Assembly: GCA_030068145.1 (NCBI GenBank)
Contig: JAPJBO010000890.1
Span: 1-64,000, forward strand
DNA length: 64,000 bases
DNA from: Diplonema papillatum
Lineage: Eukaryota > Euglenozoa > Diplonemea > Diplonemida > Diplonemidae
Direction of reading: 5' to 3'
The notes beneath the pieces are model-generated. The model did no database searches and was not told the DNA's origin. It saw nothing but the letters and a program-made list of their open reading frames with translations. Positions 9,901-20,962 of the stretch are shown one piece after another; positions within the stretch are counted from its first letter, which is position 1; each line of letters begins with the position of its first letter. A program made the position numbers and the translations under genes.

Positions 9901-12900
9901 CGCCTCCGTTTTACTCTTCCTGCCCCCATGGCTTCGCCATGGCTTTCGCCATGACTTCGCCATGGCTTCGCCATGGCTTCGTCCCGCACCCCCGCTGATC
10001 CCGGTTGGTAGTGACCCGGCCCTACCCCAACCCCCAGCCCAAAATTAAGGCAATTTTTTTTTTTCGCGCTCGGGGTGGCCCCGAGCCCCAGACCCATATA
10101 TAAATCACTGCTAACCAGTGCAGTCAGGCTCGACCGCTCGACCGGTCAAGTCACTTTCCGAAAAAACTTCTTTTTTTTGGACAGGAATTTGCCACAACTT
10201 TTTTTTTGCACTGGCGAATACAGGTCGAAATCCATCCTATGCCAGAAAAAAAATTTCCCACGCTACGCGTGGGAAAACAACATGTGTGTTTTAGAGTAAA
10301 AGTTCCCTTGAAACTCTGGGTTTTAGCTGAAACGGGCAGTCTCACAAAGTTAGTACACTGTCGTGCTTCAGTAGTAGGACGGCGTAATACGACTTTTCCA
10401 GTAGCTTCGCTTGTGAATCATTAGTGCCATGAACAGGCCGACAACCCAGGTCCACTGTCACATATACAATACAAAAGATGGGCCCAGAGCGACGAGTTTC
10501 GGGGTTGCAGTGGAGTCTTCAGATGCCTGAGGCAATGGAACACTGTTTTGGTTTTGTAGGTGGGCCTCATTATGACCGCTTTGGCATGTGCCTTCGTGGG
10601 TGTGCTACTTCACCACCTTGTTGTAGACCCCAGTAGTCTCTGTATTCTGGCTGCAGCCGAACATACTGCAATCTGGGAGCTGGTGAGCTGTGAGAGGAGT
10701 TGGGAATCCAAAAGCTTGCCCTTGCCCCCGTGACCTTGGCTTTTGTCAAAGCTTTCCGGTTTCCCACCATTTTCTACTACTGTGAGGCACTACCCATGGC
10801 AGAATTTTCTAATTTTTTTTTTGCCCGGTCGAATCGACACGGGCGCCGGTCGAATTCGACCGGTGTCCACATTCGACCGCCTTGACCGGTCGAATGTCAA
10901 TCCGAGAGCAATAATTCTTTTTTTGTCAATTCGACCGGCCGGTGACTGCACTGCCTGTCGCAGTGTCGCGCTTTTTTTAGCAGTGTCTGTCAGTGCTCCC
11001 AGGGTGAGCTGGAGCTAGAGATGGGTTGCTCCACCACAACCAAAATGCGCGTGAATCCGCACCACACCCGCTTTTTTCACTGTAGCTTTGACTCCAGCTT
11101 CTGAGATTGGACCCCCCGACATGCCGGAGGAAGCAAACACCAGCAATTTCATGCTGTTCGTGCAGTGCACAAGCTGGGTAGTGACCCTGCATGGTAAGCT
11201 GGTAGGCAGTGTCAGCCGAAATCACTGCACTCCTACCAGTCATCAGCACCTTATAAATTTGATATGAATCCTTTGCCAGTGGACACTTGGACGAAACGAG
11301 ACAAATGATGAGATAGTCCTACATAGTCAAGAATACCTGCGCCGCAGGCGCGGAAAAAAATTGGAGGCCTTGTCAGGAGCAGTACGAAGATCCCGAAAAC
11401 TGGCATGATGTCACACGCAGCGGTCTGCCCAAAGAGTATTTGAGAGCACAAAGACTCCTGATAAGCATGAGGATAGACACTGTCCTTCCCTCTTCACAGT
11501 TTTGTGGTGGACTCAGTCAGTTTTGACGCCAAATGTGACAACATGCTCGCACCATCAGCCACATCTTGTGCCCCAGGCGGGGTTTTTTGAAGCAGTCCGT
11601 GCCGCAGGTGCCAAAGTCGAGGTAGAAAGATTCTGCAAAGACTTCATGACCAGTACTATTCGCGAGCTACACCCACACGGGTTCACTCCTACGCCCCAGG
11701 TACCAGGCCGGAGGAATTCCTCAGGTCCCCCCGAAGGAATTCCTCCGGAGGAATTCCTCCCGGGGCATTTTTCAGCACCTTTTTTTTTTTGAGGAATTCC
11801 TCCGGTTTTTTCCTTAGTGGGAGCACTGCTCAGGATGTTGTGTTTGTGTGTCTTGTCGTGCAGGGGTAGACCATGACCTCACGTCCGTTAAAGACGCGGT
11901 TCGGTAGTTACAGCACTTGGGATCCCTTTGCTTCTCTGCCTAGGCAGCTTCGTCGAGCATTTCCTTCCAAGCTGGCGCTTATGGAAAAAGCTAGGTCAGA
12001 GCGTGGACACGCGGGGTGGACTAGCAAGTTTGCCGTGTTCCCAGCAACTTGGGTAGCTCTTCGAGACTTCCTTACTTGAGCTTTTGTGACCGAGACCCTT
12101 TTTTAGAGTGCAAGTTCGCTTAGGGATCCGGGGTTTCAAAGTCTCCGGGTGGCCATTGTCGTAAAGGTTCCTCGAAGGTATCGTATGTTCGTGTATCGTA
12201 TCTGCTGTGAGTGGCAGTACGTGTGCGTGTGCGTGTATCTTTGTTGCCTATTGCCGACTATTTTAGAGTTATAATTTTCTTAGACTGTTTCGGTTGTGTT
12301 GTGTTTATGGGCGTACACATTGGTGCCATTCGATTGCTGGTAACGGTGCATTCCAATGACCAGTGTGAGAATCAACATGACGTATTGGGGCCGTTTGGGA
12401 ATCATATCGGTGGGTCACACCGGGGGGTTTCAACATGCTGGTGGCATATGGGGAAGAACTAGGGTCATTCTGCAAGGGAATCAAACTGGTATCATGTGAG
12501 GAAGAACTGGAATCATACTGCAAGGAGTCATTTGTGGAATATACAGGTCGTATGAGAATCAGATTGGGGCCACAGGCGGGGGGGCTCACATGGGAGTCAC
12601 TTTGCCGCCCCGTCTGAAACGCCGGAGACTTGAACTCGTTTTGAAGCGTGCATACCTTGTTTTTCTTGGAGACGGATACGTCTTTCTTCTTGATATCGTC
12701 CTCCCATCCGTTCAGATCATCGAGGAACGCACGGTAGTCCTCCGCCTTGGTCTGCGGCGTGGGTGAGACTGTTACAAGACAATCCTGCAGCACAGTCGTC
12801 AAGCCGCGGATGTGGTGCGTTTGTATCCCGAATGGCCTAGATTCTAGACTGTTTCTTGTAGTGGCGATCGTGGTTTTGAAGTCTCCGTTTGGATTACTTC

Positions 12901-13887
12901 TATTCAATTCTAGTTCCACCCCCCCTCTTGGTTTCGGATGTCGTTTCCGCATGTCGTACGTTGAAAAAGACAGGCGCTTTGTTTGTGCGTGCCAGTTGAT
13001 CGTATCTTGCTTTAGTACACGGTAGGAACTGGAGCAAAGCGCATGGCTGGATGAGCACAACACCCGAGCCTACAACAGGTGGGTTGAGGTGGGTGGGTCT
13101 TCTGAGACTGAATTTTTCTTCCCGCCCTCCCTTGCCCCCAATGTGATCTCGCCTGGTTGGCCCATTGACATGGTCAACAGGCAATCTATCCCATTCGCTA
13201 GTAAGCAAGTTGTCAGGCTTCTGTCAGACTTCTCTCGGCCGGGTCTACGACTCGGCTCTACGACTCGGCTCTACGACTCGGCTCTACGACTCGGCTCTAC
13301 GACTCGGCTCTACGACTCGGCTCTACGACTCGGCTCTACGACTCGGCTCTACGACTCGGCTCTACGACTCGGCTCTACGACTCGGCTCTACGACTCGGCT
13401 CTACGACTCGGCTCTACGACTCGGCTCTACGACTCGGCTCTACGACTCGGCTCTACGACTCGGCTCTACGACTCGGCTCTACGACTCGGCTCTACGACTC
13501 GGCTCTACGACTCGGCTCTACGACTCGGCTCTACGACTCGGCTCTACGACTCGGCTCTACGACTCGGCTCTGCGCGCTGAACGCGCTCAGAAGTGGGAGG
13601 TGCAGAGGCTTGTTCCAAGCCAAGATCTGAGTGCAATGACTGAAGACTCAAGCCGAGGCAGACCGAGAGCACGATGAGGCCAGAAGCTAACGTGTCAATT
13701 CCCCTGTGTCATTTTCAGGTTAGGAATTCTGATCAACCACCGAATCACGCTGCCTACGTCTTGTTTTCGCCTGCACAAGACACTGAAGAGGAAGGGCCGC
13801 AAGATTGAAAGCACTAAAAACAAGCTCCGTGCAAACCTTGATGTCCTGCTGAATCTCGACGACCTTCTGCTGCGCGCCGCTTGCCAT
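6770..13887 (-). CDS. RPAP3/SPAG1-like TPR co-chaperone, exons 1-3, rest not found
   Basis: Three exons join in phase: exon 1 13837-13887 (ATG, MASGAQQKVVEIQQDIK), exon 2 12656-12751 (TKAEDYRAFLDDLNGWEDD and on to SKKNK), exon 3 6770-6987 (from IEADYPPIRG through the TPR). Donors are GTTTGC, GTATGC and GTATGT; acceptors end GCCGCAG and TTTCCGCAG. The joined N-terminus resembles RPAP3/SPAG1 (alpha-helical start, FLxDLxxWExDIKKKD, then a TPR: DLGNEFFKKGKYAEAAACYA). RPAP3-type proteins link Hsp90 to the R2TP complex and dynein or polymerase assembly in the cytoplasm. Exon 3 ends in phase 2 inside the first TPR (after NR); I found no following exon down to 1.7 kb, so it lies in unrecognised sequence or beyond the window. 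SPAG1, TTC12 and other TPR co-chaperones remain possible. Confidence 0.72.
7010..7775 (+). repeat. cluster of CTCCGG(T/G)TGACC repeat copies in intron 2 region
   Basis: Partial copies occur at about 7010-7090, 7330-7445 and 7610-7670, followed by a partial foldback arm at 7695-7770. No coding signal is seen. Confidence 0.75.
7990..9840 (+). repeat. 43-bp tandem satellite in intron 2
   Basis: About 40 units of 42-44 bp share the core TTAATTAGAATTGGTAGTCA. Two sub-types alternate in the second half (CGTCCAATTTCCGATCC and CGTTCAATTTTGAATCC), so higher-order units of about 86 bp have been amplified. The first units are degenerate and the later ones nearly identical. A poly-T run lies upstream (7887-7912). 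Confidence 0.95.
9928..9981 (+). repeat. short palindromic repeat CATGGCTTCGC
   Basis: Five or so near-identical units of 11-12 bp, each containing CATGG and CCATGG, follow a pyrimidine-rich tract directly after the satellite. Confidence 0.8.
10150..10560 (+). repeat. dispersed ~400-bp repeat, copy 1
   Basis: The segment from the AAATTTCCCACGC area through GTTCCCTTGAAACTC to GTGGAGTCTTC matches 40905-41240 in order and orientation with many substitutions and gaps. No ORF is shared. Confidence 0.7.
10991..11828. mobile_element. hAT-like non-autonomous element, copy A
   Basis: The ends are CAGTGCTCCC (10991) and the complement at 11819-11828. The right part contains GAGGAATTCCTCC palindromes. 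Most of it aligns in reverse with 50606-52200, but the middle block 11453-11690 aligns in the same orientation, so an internal segment has been inverted. It also contains one copy of the CTTCTGAG-ended MITE (about 11035-11118). No 8-bp target duplication could be matched here. Confidence 0.6.
11857..11990 (+). repeat. dispersed repeat pair with 20832-20962
   Basis: A ~130-bp block containing TGACCTCACGTCCGTT and GCAGCTTCGTCGAGCATTTC recurs at 20832-20962. The short ORF 11873-12079 over it is not conserved in the other copy. Confidence 0.7.
12656..12751 (-). CDS. exon 2 of the TPR gene
   Basis: The exon has exactly 32 codons, acceptor CCCACGCCGCAG and donor AAG|GTATGC. It encodes the W-x3-DIKKKD signature typical of the RPAP3/SPAG1 N-terminal region. 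Intron 2 below it spans 12655-6988 (5.7 kb). Confidence 0.75.
13021..13243 (+). pseudogene. gag-like ORF fragment, copy 1
   Basis: An open frame encodes LEQSAWLDEHNTRAYNRWVE and on to SIPFASKQVVRLLSDFSRPG. A degenerate copy lies at 49163-49331 (minus), where the frame is kept at both ends. The start resembles the second YR-type element near 57270 (LEQDAWLDEH). I infer retroelement remnants; the domain is unknown to me. Confidence 0.4.
13244..13571 (+). repeat. 13-bp minisatellite CTCTACGACTCGG
   Basis: About 25 nearly perfect copies of a 13-bp unit lie in intron 1 of the TPR gene. Because 13 is not a multiple of three, all frames run through it and give artificial 13-residue repeats. Confidence 0.97.
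13837..13887 (-). CDS. exon 1 of the TPR gene with start codon
   Basis: There are 17 codons from ATG 13885-13887 to AAG|GTTTGC. Intron 1 (13836-12752, 1085 nt) contains the 13-bp minisatellite and a gag-like fragment. The donor deviates from GTATG, which lowers confidence, but reading phase and protein similarity fit. Confidence 0.6.
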
Positions 13888-13899
13888 TTCAGGCTCGTC

Positions 13900-15990
13900 G
13901 GAACCGCCCTTCTTCCGTTCGGAACGGCGGAAACTGCGCTACTGAACGACAGCTGCGACGAGGAAACTAACTAACTAACAACTGGAACGCTTTTCGCACC
14001 CCCTCCCTTCCTCAGGCCGCCTGTCTGGTATTGTGTGTGTGTGTATGTGCTTAAGTTCAGGGATTTGAGTGGGTAACGTCTGAATCGAAGTATAGCCCAC
14101 TTGTCACTTTCACCCGTCGGCTTTGTGTTTCCGACACGCTGCTTTTGGGTCCTGTGTCTCCTCTCCGAAGGGTGGGTGGGGCGGGATCCTTCGGGGGACG
14201 GATAGAGCGTGGGAGGCTGTCAGCTTCTCCATCCGGCACTCGGCTCAAGACTTCTGTTTTCATCTTGCGGTGTTAGCTGCACGGGGTTTTCGGCACCGGG
14301 CAACAGCTGAGTGTCGTTACACAGGCGGCACATCTCACCCGAGGATGTGGCAAGCTCTCTCTGTGCAATGAACTTGGCCTGACTAGCTGTTCCAAACTCC
14401 TGGTGCAAGCACCCGTCATGGTCGGCAGTCGCCACCTGGGACACAGTTTTGAGTCCTGTTCCGAGACTCGCTCGCACAGGGAAGTGGCGCGAATCACTTG
14501 TCGCCAAGCATTCTGCAATGCTGACGACTGCTACCCCTGTGCGTGTGTGGTGTACTTATGAAAAGATACCAGTCGTTTGAACCTGCTCACTGATGACTAG
14601 GTGGCGTGCAAAGTCGTTTGAACAAACGTGGGATTTTGAACTACTGGCTTGGGGGTGTGATAAAGTGGTAACTTCTGCTGTGTCAAGCAGGGCTTACGCA
14701 GCTCTTTTGTCTTGGAGCTGAATACCTACTGAAAACCAGAACATAGAGGCCCCGGGCAAAAAGAAATAGAGCATAGGGGGCTCACTTGCCAGTGCTGCAT
14801 GTCTTTGCCTTCTCTCCGGCCTCAACCCCTTCAGTGTCGCGGTGGTAAGCTACAGCAGGATCTGCCGACGTACTGCGGTATCTTGTCTCTTACACTCTAA
14901 TTGTCGATCGGTTGATTGTCCATCGTCTAATTAATGGTCAATCATGTGTGGCCCCCTCTGTTTAGGAAGTCTTTATAATCTCCCCAGTGTTCTGATTGCA
15001 AACACTTGGTTTTTCAGCTCGCGTAGCGACCGTAAAAAAAACGGTACGATACACCAAATTTCCCGACTCGCGTAATCCCGACGAAACGGGTTTGTCTGTC
15101 ATGCATAGACATCCAAGCCAGCTTGCTCCCTCCTCCACCACCTGTCGCAAGGACACAGTGCAATCAGAAGTTGCCTCCGACCCATTTTGATGCATTGTTG
15201 CTTTGTTGCATTCGCCCAGTTCTTCGAAAAGATCTGCATGTGCCTGCTCGGGCGGCCTTTGGGTGGCATCTTGGTCTGGGAATTGGCTTGTGGGGGTGAT
15301 TTGGCCTTGTTTTCGCATTCTGCAGCCATTATTTCAGCCTAAACGAGCGTCTGACCACTTCCCCCGCCCGTTTTTGGAGCATTTTATGAGCACCTTTGGG
15401 CTGCTGGGGGCCCCCCCTTTTTTTGGAAAAGTAGGGGTCTTTTAGGGTCCTATTAGGGTCCTTTTACACAAAATCACTCGGTTTCCCCCTGAGCTCGTCA
15501 AGCAGAGGAGTGAGCTCGTCAAGCAGAGGAGTGAGCTCCTTGCCTACATTATTAGCGTTTATTAGCGGACACAAACCCCATAAGTAGTGGTATTCCGGCC
15601 AGTTTTTTGTGGCGAGCAGCGAGACGCAGGAAGAATGGTGCAGTACCAGTATGAACTGGTTCTTCTTAGTCTGTGTGTGTCCCGGTGTGTCGAGTTCAGC
15701 ACGTGTACACGTACTGATTCATGCTGAGCATGTGTACAAAAAGAAACTAAAAAATTAACGTGCTGAAATCAGTACGTTCAGCATGCATGAACGTAAGGCC
15801 TGGTGTCAAGTTCTTGAAGCTCCCACGTTTCTGAGAGATATAGCTCCTCACAGCCGTCCTGCTTGTGGCTTCTCCTGAGGACGGCCCCGACTCCATTCCT
15901 AACCAAGTAATGACCGAGTGCACAGAGAATGACCACATATGACTTTGTGTGCACCACTACTTACTCGGCACCGAAAGGTTTCCTCTTCCC
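13900..15990. other. intergenic, nothing assigned
   Basis: Upstream of the TPR gene start I find only short low-complexity tracts and a small tandem duplication at 15498-15532 (GAGCTCGTCAAGCAGAG). ORFs here are short and lack splice or domain support. Confidence 0.5.
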
Positions 15991-16000
15991 TTGGCTGTTT

Positions 16001-16105
16001 TAGCGAACTGAACCGCCCAAAAGTAGGTCCTTCTGATCATGATCATTTGCCATTCTGCCCCCTGAAACCACGTCCAGGATTTGGGCTCAGGGTAGTGTGG
16101 TCTAG
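16001..16105 (+). repeat. dispersed repeat GATCATGATCATTTGCCA
   Basis: This ~105-bp block recurs at 40380-40477, and its first part at 53868-53900. It has no coding content. Confidence 0.8.
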
Positions 16106-16430
16106 CTTCCGTTTCTACTTTCTCCTACGGTCGCGGTGTACGGTCTCTCTACTCCCGACATCACCGCTCCCCCCGACAGTGGATCCTCACCTGTGCACAT
16201 GCTAGAAAGTCAATCAACCCCCTCACGCCAGCCGGCGAGCTCAAAGGCGCGCCTCCCAGGACTATGTTGGCAAGTAAACGCGTTTCCGTCCGTTTCTTTT
16301 TTGTGTTTCCGACGATCCCGTGGGACGTACAGATTGGTGTCTTTCGACCTTTGTTTGTTTGTGAGGTTCAGCTTGGTGCGTGTGGTCGGTGGGCGGGGGG
16401 GTTGGTTAGGAAGCTCTACTGTATCGGTTT

Positions 16431-16680
16431 TTCGAGACTGGAGGTCCTATGAACATGCAATGTGAATAGCCTCTATTCGAGCCAACCCCACTTTTCTCCA
16501 GTAAAAAAGTGTTTTGTTTTTGGACTGGATAATAGTGCGGAGCAAGCTTTTTTTTACCCTTCCGAAAGGTATGCGGGTGGCAGAGTGACCGGGTGTCGGC
16601 CTTCAGGCCGGTAGGCCCGGGTTCGAACCCCGCCCATGACATTTTCCCGGTCGAAGATAGTTTTCGAGGTTTGTTGCGTT
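16431..16680 (+). repeat. tRNA-related SINE-like element, copy 1
   Basis: The element starts CGAGACTGGAGGT and shares CGAGCCAACCCCACT with copy 2 (37359-37875). It contains a pol III A box TGGCAGAGTGA (16578-16588) and B box GGTTCGAACCC (16620-16630), spaced as in a tRNA. The 3' acceptor half (CCATGAC) has no matching 5' strand, so this is a tRNA-derived element and not a working tRNA gene. Confidence 0.6.
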
Positions 16681-16793
16681 TCGGGGTCTAATGTGCCCGA
16701 AAGTTGCGTTTTTTGCGGAGTTTCTCAGTATCTCGCGGTATTTGGCTTACCCCGGGTGAGTCGGGGGGGCCTCCCCCCCGGGTACTGGCGCCG

Positions 16794-17575
16794 AACTTGC
16801 TTCGCCCGAACTTAGCTTCGCCCGAACTTTGCTTCACCAGAACTTTGCTTCATCCGAACTTAGCTTCGCCCGAACTTTGCTTCGCCCGAACTTTGCTTCA
16901 CCAGAACTTTGCTTCGCCCAGAACTTTGCTTCGCCCGAACTTTGTTTCGCCCGAACTTAGCTTCACCAGAACTTTGCTTCACCCGAACTTAGCTTCGCCC
17001 GAACTTTGCTTCGCCCGAACTTTGCTTCACCAGAACTTTGCTTCACCCGAACTTAGCTTCACCCGAACTTAGCTTCGCCCGAACTTTGTTTCGCCCGATC
17101 TTAGCTTCACCAGAACTTTGCTTCACCCGAACTTTGCTTCCCCCAGAACTTAGCTTCGCCCGGACTTTGTTTCGCCCGAACTTAGCTTCACCCGAACTTT
17201 GCTTCGCCCGAACTTTGCTTCACCAGAACTTAGCTTCGCCCGAACTTTGCTTCACCAGAACTTTGCTTCACCCGAACTTAGCTTCGCCCGAACTTTGCTT
17301 CACCAGAACTTAGCTTCGCCCGAACTTTGCTTCACCAGAACTTTGCTCACCCGAACTTAGCTTCGCCCGAACTTTGCTTCACCAGAACTAGCATTGCCCG
17401 AACTTAGCTTCACCCGAACTTTGCTTCGCCCGAACTTTGCTTCACCAGAACTTAGCTTCGCCCGAACTTTGCTTCACCAGAACTTTGCTCACCGAACTTA
17501 GCTTCGCCCGAACTTTGCTTCACCAGAACTAGCATTGCCCGAACTTAGCTTCGCCCGAACTTTGCTGTTCCCCGA
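16794..17575 (+). repeat. 16-bp minisatellite GCTTCGCCCGAACTTT
   Basis: About 48 copies of a 16-bp unit with alternating CGCCCG, CACCAG and CACCCG variants. The frames through it are artefacts. Confidence 0.96.
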
Positions 17576-17660
17576 ACTTTAACTGCTGCCTCCAGTCTCG
17601 CCACGCGCCGGCCTTAGCCGAGCGCGCGTACTTTTTTTTTTTCCAAAACATGGGTGTGTT

Positions 17661-17905
17661 AGGTACCAGGGAAAGCCTGCTACACACGGGAGCCAAGCTT
17701 CACGTGTTCGGCGGTACTGCAGAGCCACGGGCCTACGGGTCAAGTGGCTACCGATTTCCCAAACTAAAGCATCAAGGCTTGGCGCACCTTGGGGCTTGGC
17801 GCTCGCGCTGAACACAAGCTCGTCGAGACGGTCAGCCGCAGGGCAGAGCGGACGGGGTTGTGGCACTGTGCTGCCTCCGACTCAAGCTTTGCAAGCTGTG
17901 GTTGA
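17661..17905 (+). repeat. third, partial copy of the 23.3/26.5-kb duplicated block
   Basis: The segment from CCAGGGAAAGCCTGCTACAC to AAGCTTTGCAAGCTGTG matches 26930-27162 almost base for base and the end of 23341-23915 in part. Confidence 0.85.
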
Positions 17906-18732
17906 CCGTCACGTCCCTGGACAGGAGCGGCCTTTTTCTTTTTCTTCTTTCTTTCTTCCAAAACATGAAAACGGAAACGGAAACGGCTCCTTGGTTTTGC
18001 AGAGTTCTTGGTTGCCACCACTACGAAGGAGGATGTTGACCGCGCAGCTCGGGACTACTTCCTGGAGACAGCACCGTTTGCACTGATAAAACTGCTTTGC
18101 TGGCTCGTTGGGAAATACCCCTTTAAAAAAATCCCCCGCCCACCCGAGGTGTGGTCACCTTACACACCGCAACACCTGCAACCTGCAGCAGCCGTTTCCT
18201 AAATAAGGAAACGCCATTTCCTTGAAAGTATGGAAACGGAAACGGGAAACGTTTGCATTTACTTGTCATCATAGTCCCAGGAGGGGGCGAAAGCGACCCC
18301 TGCAGGAGTCCTCGGAGCGCGCATCCCCGACAGGGAAGACACGAAGATTGAAGCGATCGCGGCAGGCCGCGAACAACACGACGCACGACCAGGAAATGGA
18401 ATGCCTGACATCTTCCCCGCCACCGATCCGGAAACAGCCAAAACGGCCCGGAAAGTCGTGACCTGGAAATGACCAGTTTGACCTCATCGTCATCATCGTC
18501 GACTATCCCGACGGACGACGTCATAAAGTAACACCAGCCCGTGAACAGTGCTCGCATGCCTTCGTGGCACTTGCACTTTACAGAACTCAATGCTAGTAAG
18601 GTTGAATGCTGGAATCGGCTATTGATGGACTGAAATATTCCCACCCGCTCCCAACCTACCGCTAAACGCGTGGATCGTTTGGGTTAGAATGCAAAGAATC
18701 TGTGGCGATCATCTGCATCGCCGACGGCGCCG

Positions 18733-18931
18733 TTATCTCTTCGCGCGTGATGTGTCATGCTTTCGCCTCTTTAGCTCGTCTTGATCGTCGCGCTCAGGTG
18801 CGCGTTTGGTGCTTCGCTTCTTCTTCGGCGTCCAGGTTCGTCGGTTGCGCGTCAATTTCTGCTCTTCTCGGCGTGGGCGATGGTCGTTTTTGCGTGGATC
18901 GAAACGTCCAGGCACTCTTTCCGCTCGTCTG
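18733..18931 (-). CDS. candidate C-terminal exon, Lys/Arg-rich, unknown gene
   Basis: After a pyrimidine-rich acceptor (TTTCTTCTGCATCGCGCAG) the minus strand is open to a TAA. It encodes a basic tail with RRTWTPKKKRSTKRAPERDD and DELKRRKHD, which would suit a nuclear or RNA-binding protein. No partner exon is recognised, and a second frame is also partly open. Confidence 0.28.
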
Positions 18932-19199
18932 CGCGATGCAGAAGAAAAGGCGAAGGGAGAAGGCACTCAAAGGACACTTTCTGGATATGGATCCTTATAC
19001 GTTCCTTCTTTTTTATTTTTCCTCTTTCTCTCTTCCCCTCCTCCTCACCCCCGAAAACGAAAATACTCGGCGTAGCTGCTTTGACTCCGAATGGAAGGGA
19101 GGAAAGATAGAGGTAGAGGGGCAAACACAATCTGATTTGTTCTTCGCTTACCCGTCGTAGTCGCACTGTAAGGACGTGTGTCTTCGCCCACCCGGTGGA

Positions 19200-19349
19200 G
19201 TCCAGCCTCAGAAGCTGGGGTTGAAAAAGCGGGTGCTCACGCCCGCTCTTCGGGTATGGATTTGCACGCATTTTGGCTGCAGCACACCCGCTTTTCGGGT
19301 GTGACTCGGGCACACCTTTTTTAACTCGTAACAGCTTCTGAGGTTGGAC
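19200..19349. mobile_element. ~150-bp MITE with GTCCAGCCTCAGAAGCTG ends
   Basis: The ends GTCCAGCCTCAGAAGCTG and CAGCTTCTGAGGTTGGAC are imperfect inverted repeats. The interior has CACCCGAAAAGCGGGTGTG-type palindromes. Related copies are at 41280-41427, 21850-21966 (left part), 11035-11118 and 52125-52200 (parts). Confidence 0.75.
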
Positions 19350-20184
19350 CTGACCACTCGAGAGGTGGATGGCACGGTTTGGCGGGGCCTCTCTGCCGGC
19401 GGATGATTCCTTGGATCCCCTTCCGCTCCCCTTTCCTTTTTGTTGTGGAACGAAGAACTTTTACTGTAGTCGCTCTGCAAGGACGTGGGCCTTCGCACAG
19501 CGCGGCGAAGCGTACGTCCCAGAAATACTCGGGCGCCGCCCAGCGCTTGCTTCGGCGGAGGCTAGAGGGCGGGGGGGGTAAACCTCAGGTTGCTGGTGCT
19601 AACATCGAACATGCTGTCTGGACATGTGTGTTCGTGCTAGCACCAAGCCAGGAAGATGCTACAGAAATTGGGGAAGGACGACAATATTCGGCAAGTGCAT
19701 TGATTTATCTGCGTCTTGTAGAGTGTAACTGCACTACACAGAGATCCCCTGGGTTTTAGAGCTAAAGATATGTGTGACAGCAATAGGCGGCTTTTCCTGG
19801 AGGATTCCCAAAGCAGGCGGCTAAAAATATGCCTTCGCTCTTTCGCTATCCTTTCAAAAACTGTTGCGTTGACGCATCCACACTTTTCACCTGGTATGTC
19901 TTGAGTTAGGGATCTCCATGTGAAGCACGGACATGTGTGACATGATCTTCAGTTTGGTGTTGGTTCGCTCATTGCTCAGGCTTACATTTTTGGCCGCTCG
20001 TGCTCCGGTGCCTGTTCTTTTTTGGAACACATTGCAATGTCTCGAAATTTTTTTAATCGAATGTAAGACTGGTTACCCACACTTGGGAGCCAGACAGTGC
20101 TCATACACAAAGTCAGACGACTGCGCCATTGGCTGCGTGCCGGAAGTCCCATCCGATCGATGATGCCTTCATCCCGCCGTCAGA

Positions 20185-20295
20185 ATGTATGCCCCCTCGT
20201 CCGGGGAACTTTATTCCAATTACGGTACCAACACTACGTGTGAAAGCAGCTGCTATTTCCATGACAAGTGCGTCGGGTACACATTCGATTCGTTT
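20185..20295 (+). pseudogene. possible PAN/Apple-type Cys-rich fragment
   Basis: The frame encodes YSNYGTNTTCESSCYFHDKC followed by VGYTFDS and then runs into poly-T. The pattern C-x3-C-x5-C-V-x-Y/F-T is that of PAN/Apple domains of secreted proteins. The preceding Cys-rich piece (KSDDCAIGCVPEV) is in another frame. It is too short for a firm call. Confidence 0.25.
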
Positions 20296-20831
20296 TTTTT
20301 TTTTTTTTTTGACCACTTGGAGCCCGAGACAGTTGACCGTCAGGCCCGACGAGCCAATATATGTAACGCGCCGGCAATGCCCGGACCCCAACCTGTGTCC
20401 ATTGTGTCATGTCATCCGATTGACGACGACCTGTACACTGCCAGTGGCTTGCCGGTGGGTGGAAGGGGGGGTTTGCGGGAGGTTGGCCAGGTCCCGAAGG
20501 CGCCTTCTGCGCAACACAGCCACAACGTTTGCCACGGGTATCTTCTTCCAGCGTTTTGTGCTACCGTCGATCCCGAAGGACGATCACTTTTTGTGTTTCC
20601 GACGATCCCGTGGGACGTACAGATTGGGGGGTTTTTTTTTCTTTGCGGCTTCGTTCTGTGATTGTTTCTAGCCTAGGCCAGGGGGTTTAAATAAATACTC
20701 GACATCGCTGCTTTGACTCCGAATATAGGGGTAGAGCGGCAAATACACTACAAACACAATCTGTTGTGTTCTTCGCTTACACCACCGTGTGTCGTTTCCT
20801 GACATTTTCCATTTGTTGTGATTGTGTGTAG

Positions 20832-20962
20832 TGTCGTGTAGGGGTAGACCCTCACGACCTCACGTCCGTTCATCACGTGGTTCGGTAGATACAGCCCTTG
20901 GGATGCCTTCAGTTCTTTGTCTGGCAGCTTCGTCGAGCATTTCCTTCCAAGCTGGCGATATG
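20832..20962 (+). repeat. dispersed repeat, second copy of 11857-11990
   Basis: It matches the earlier block with about 15% differences and several indels. Confidence 0.7.

Noticed and set aside
12305-13063. Single 252-codon minus-strand ORF taken as one exon
   Set aside because: Only the 96-nt part 12656-12751 matches the TPR co-chaperone family and has splice sites at both ends; the rest is low-complexity intron read-through.
13089-13677. Long repetitive ORFs over the 13-bp minisatellite
   Set aside because: A 13-bp unit without stops is open in all frames of one strand; the protein repeat is a by-product.
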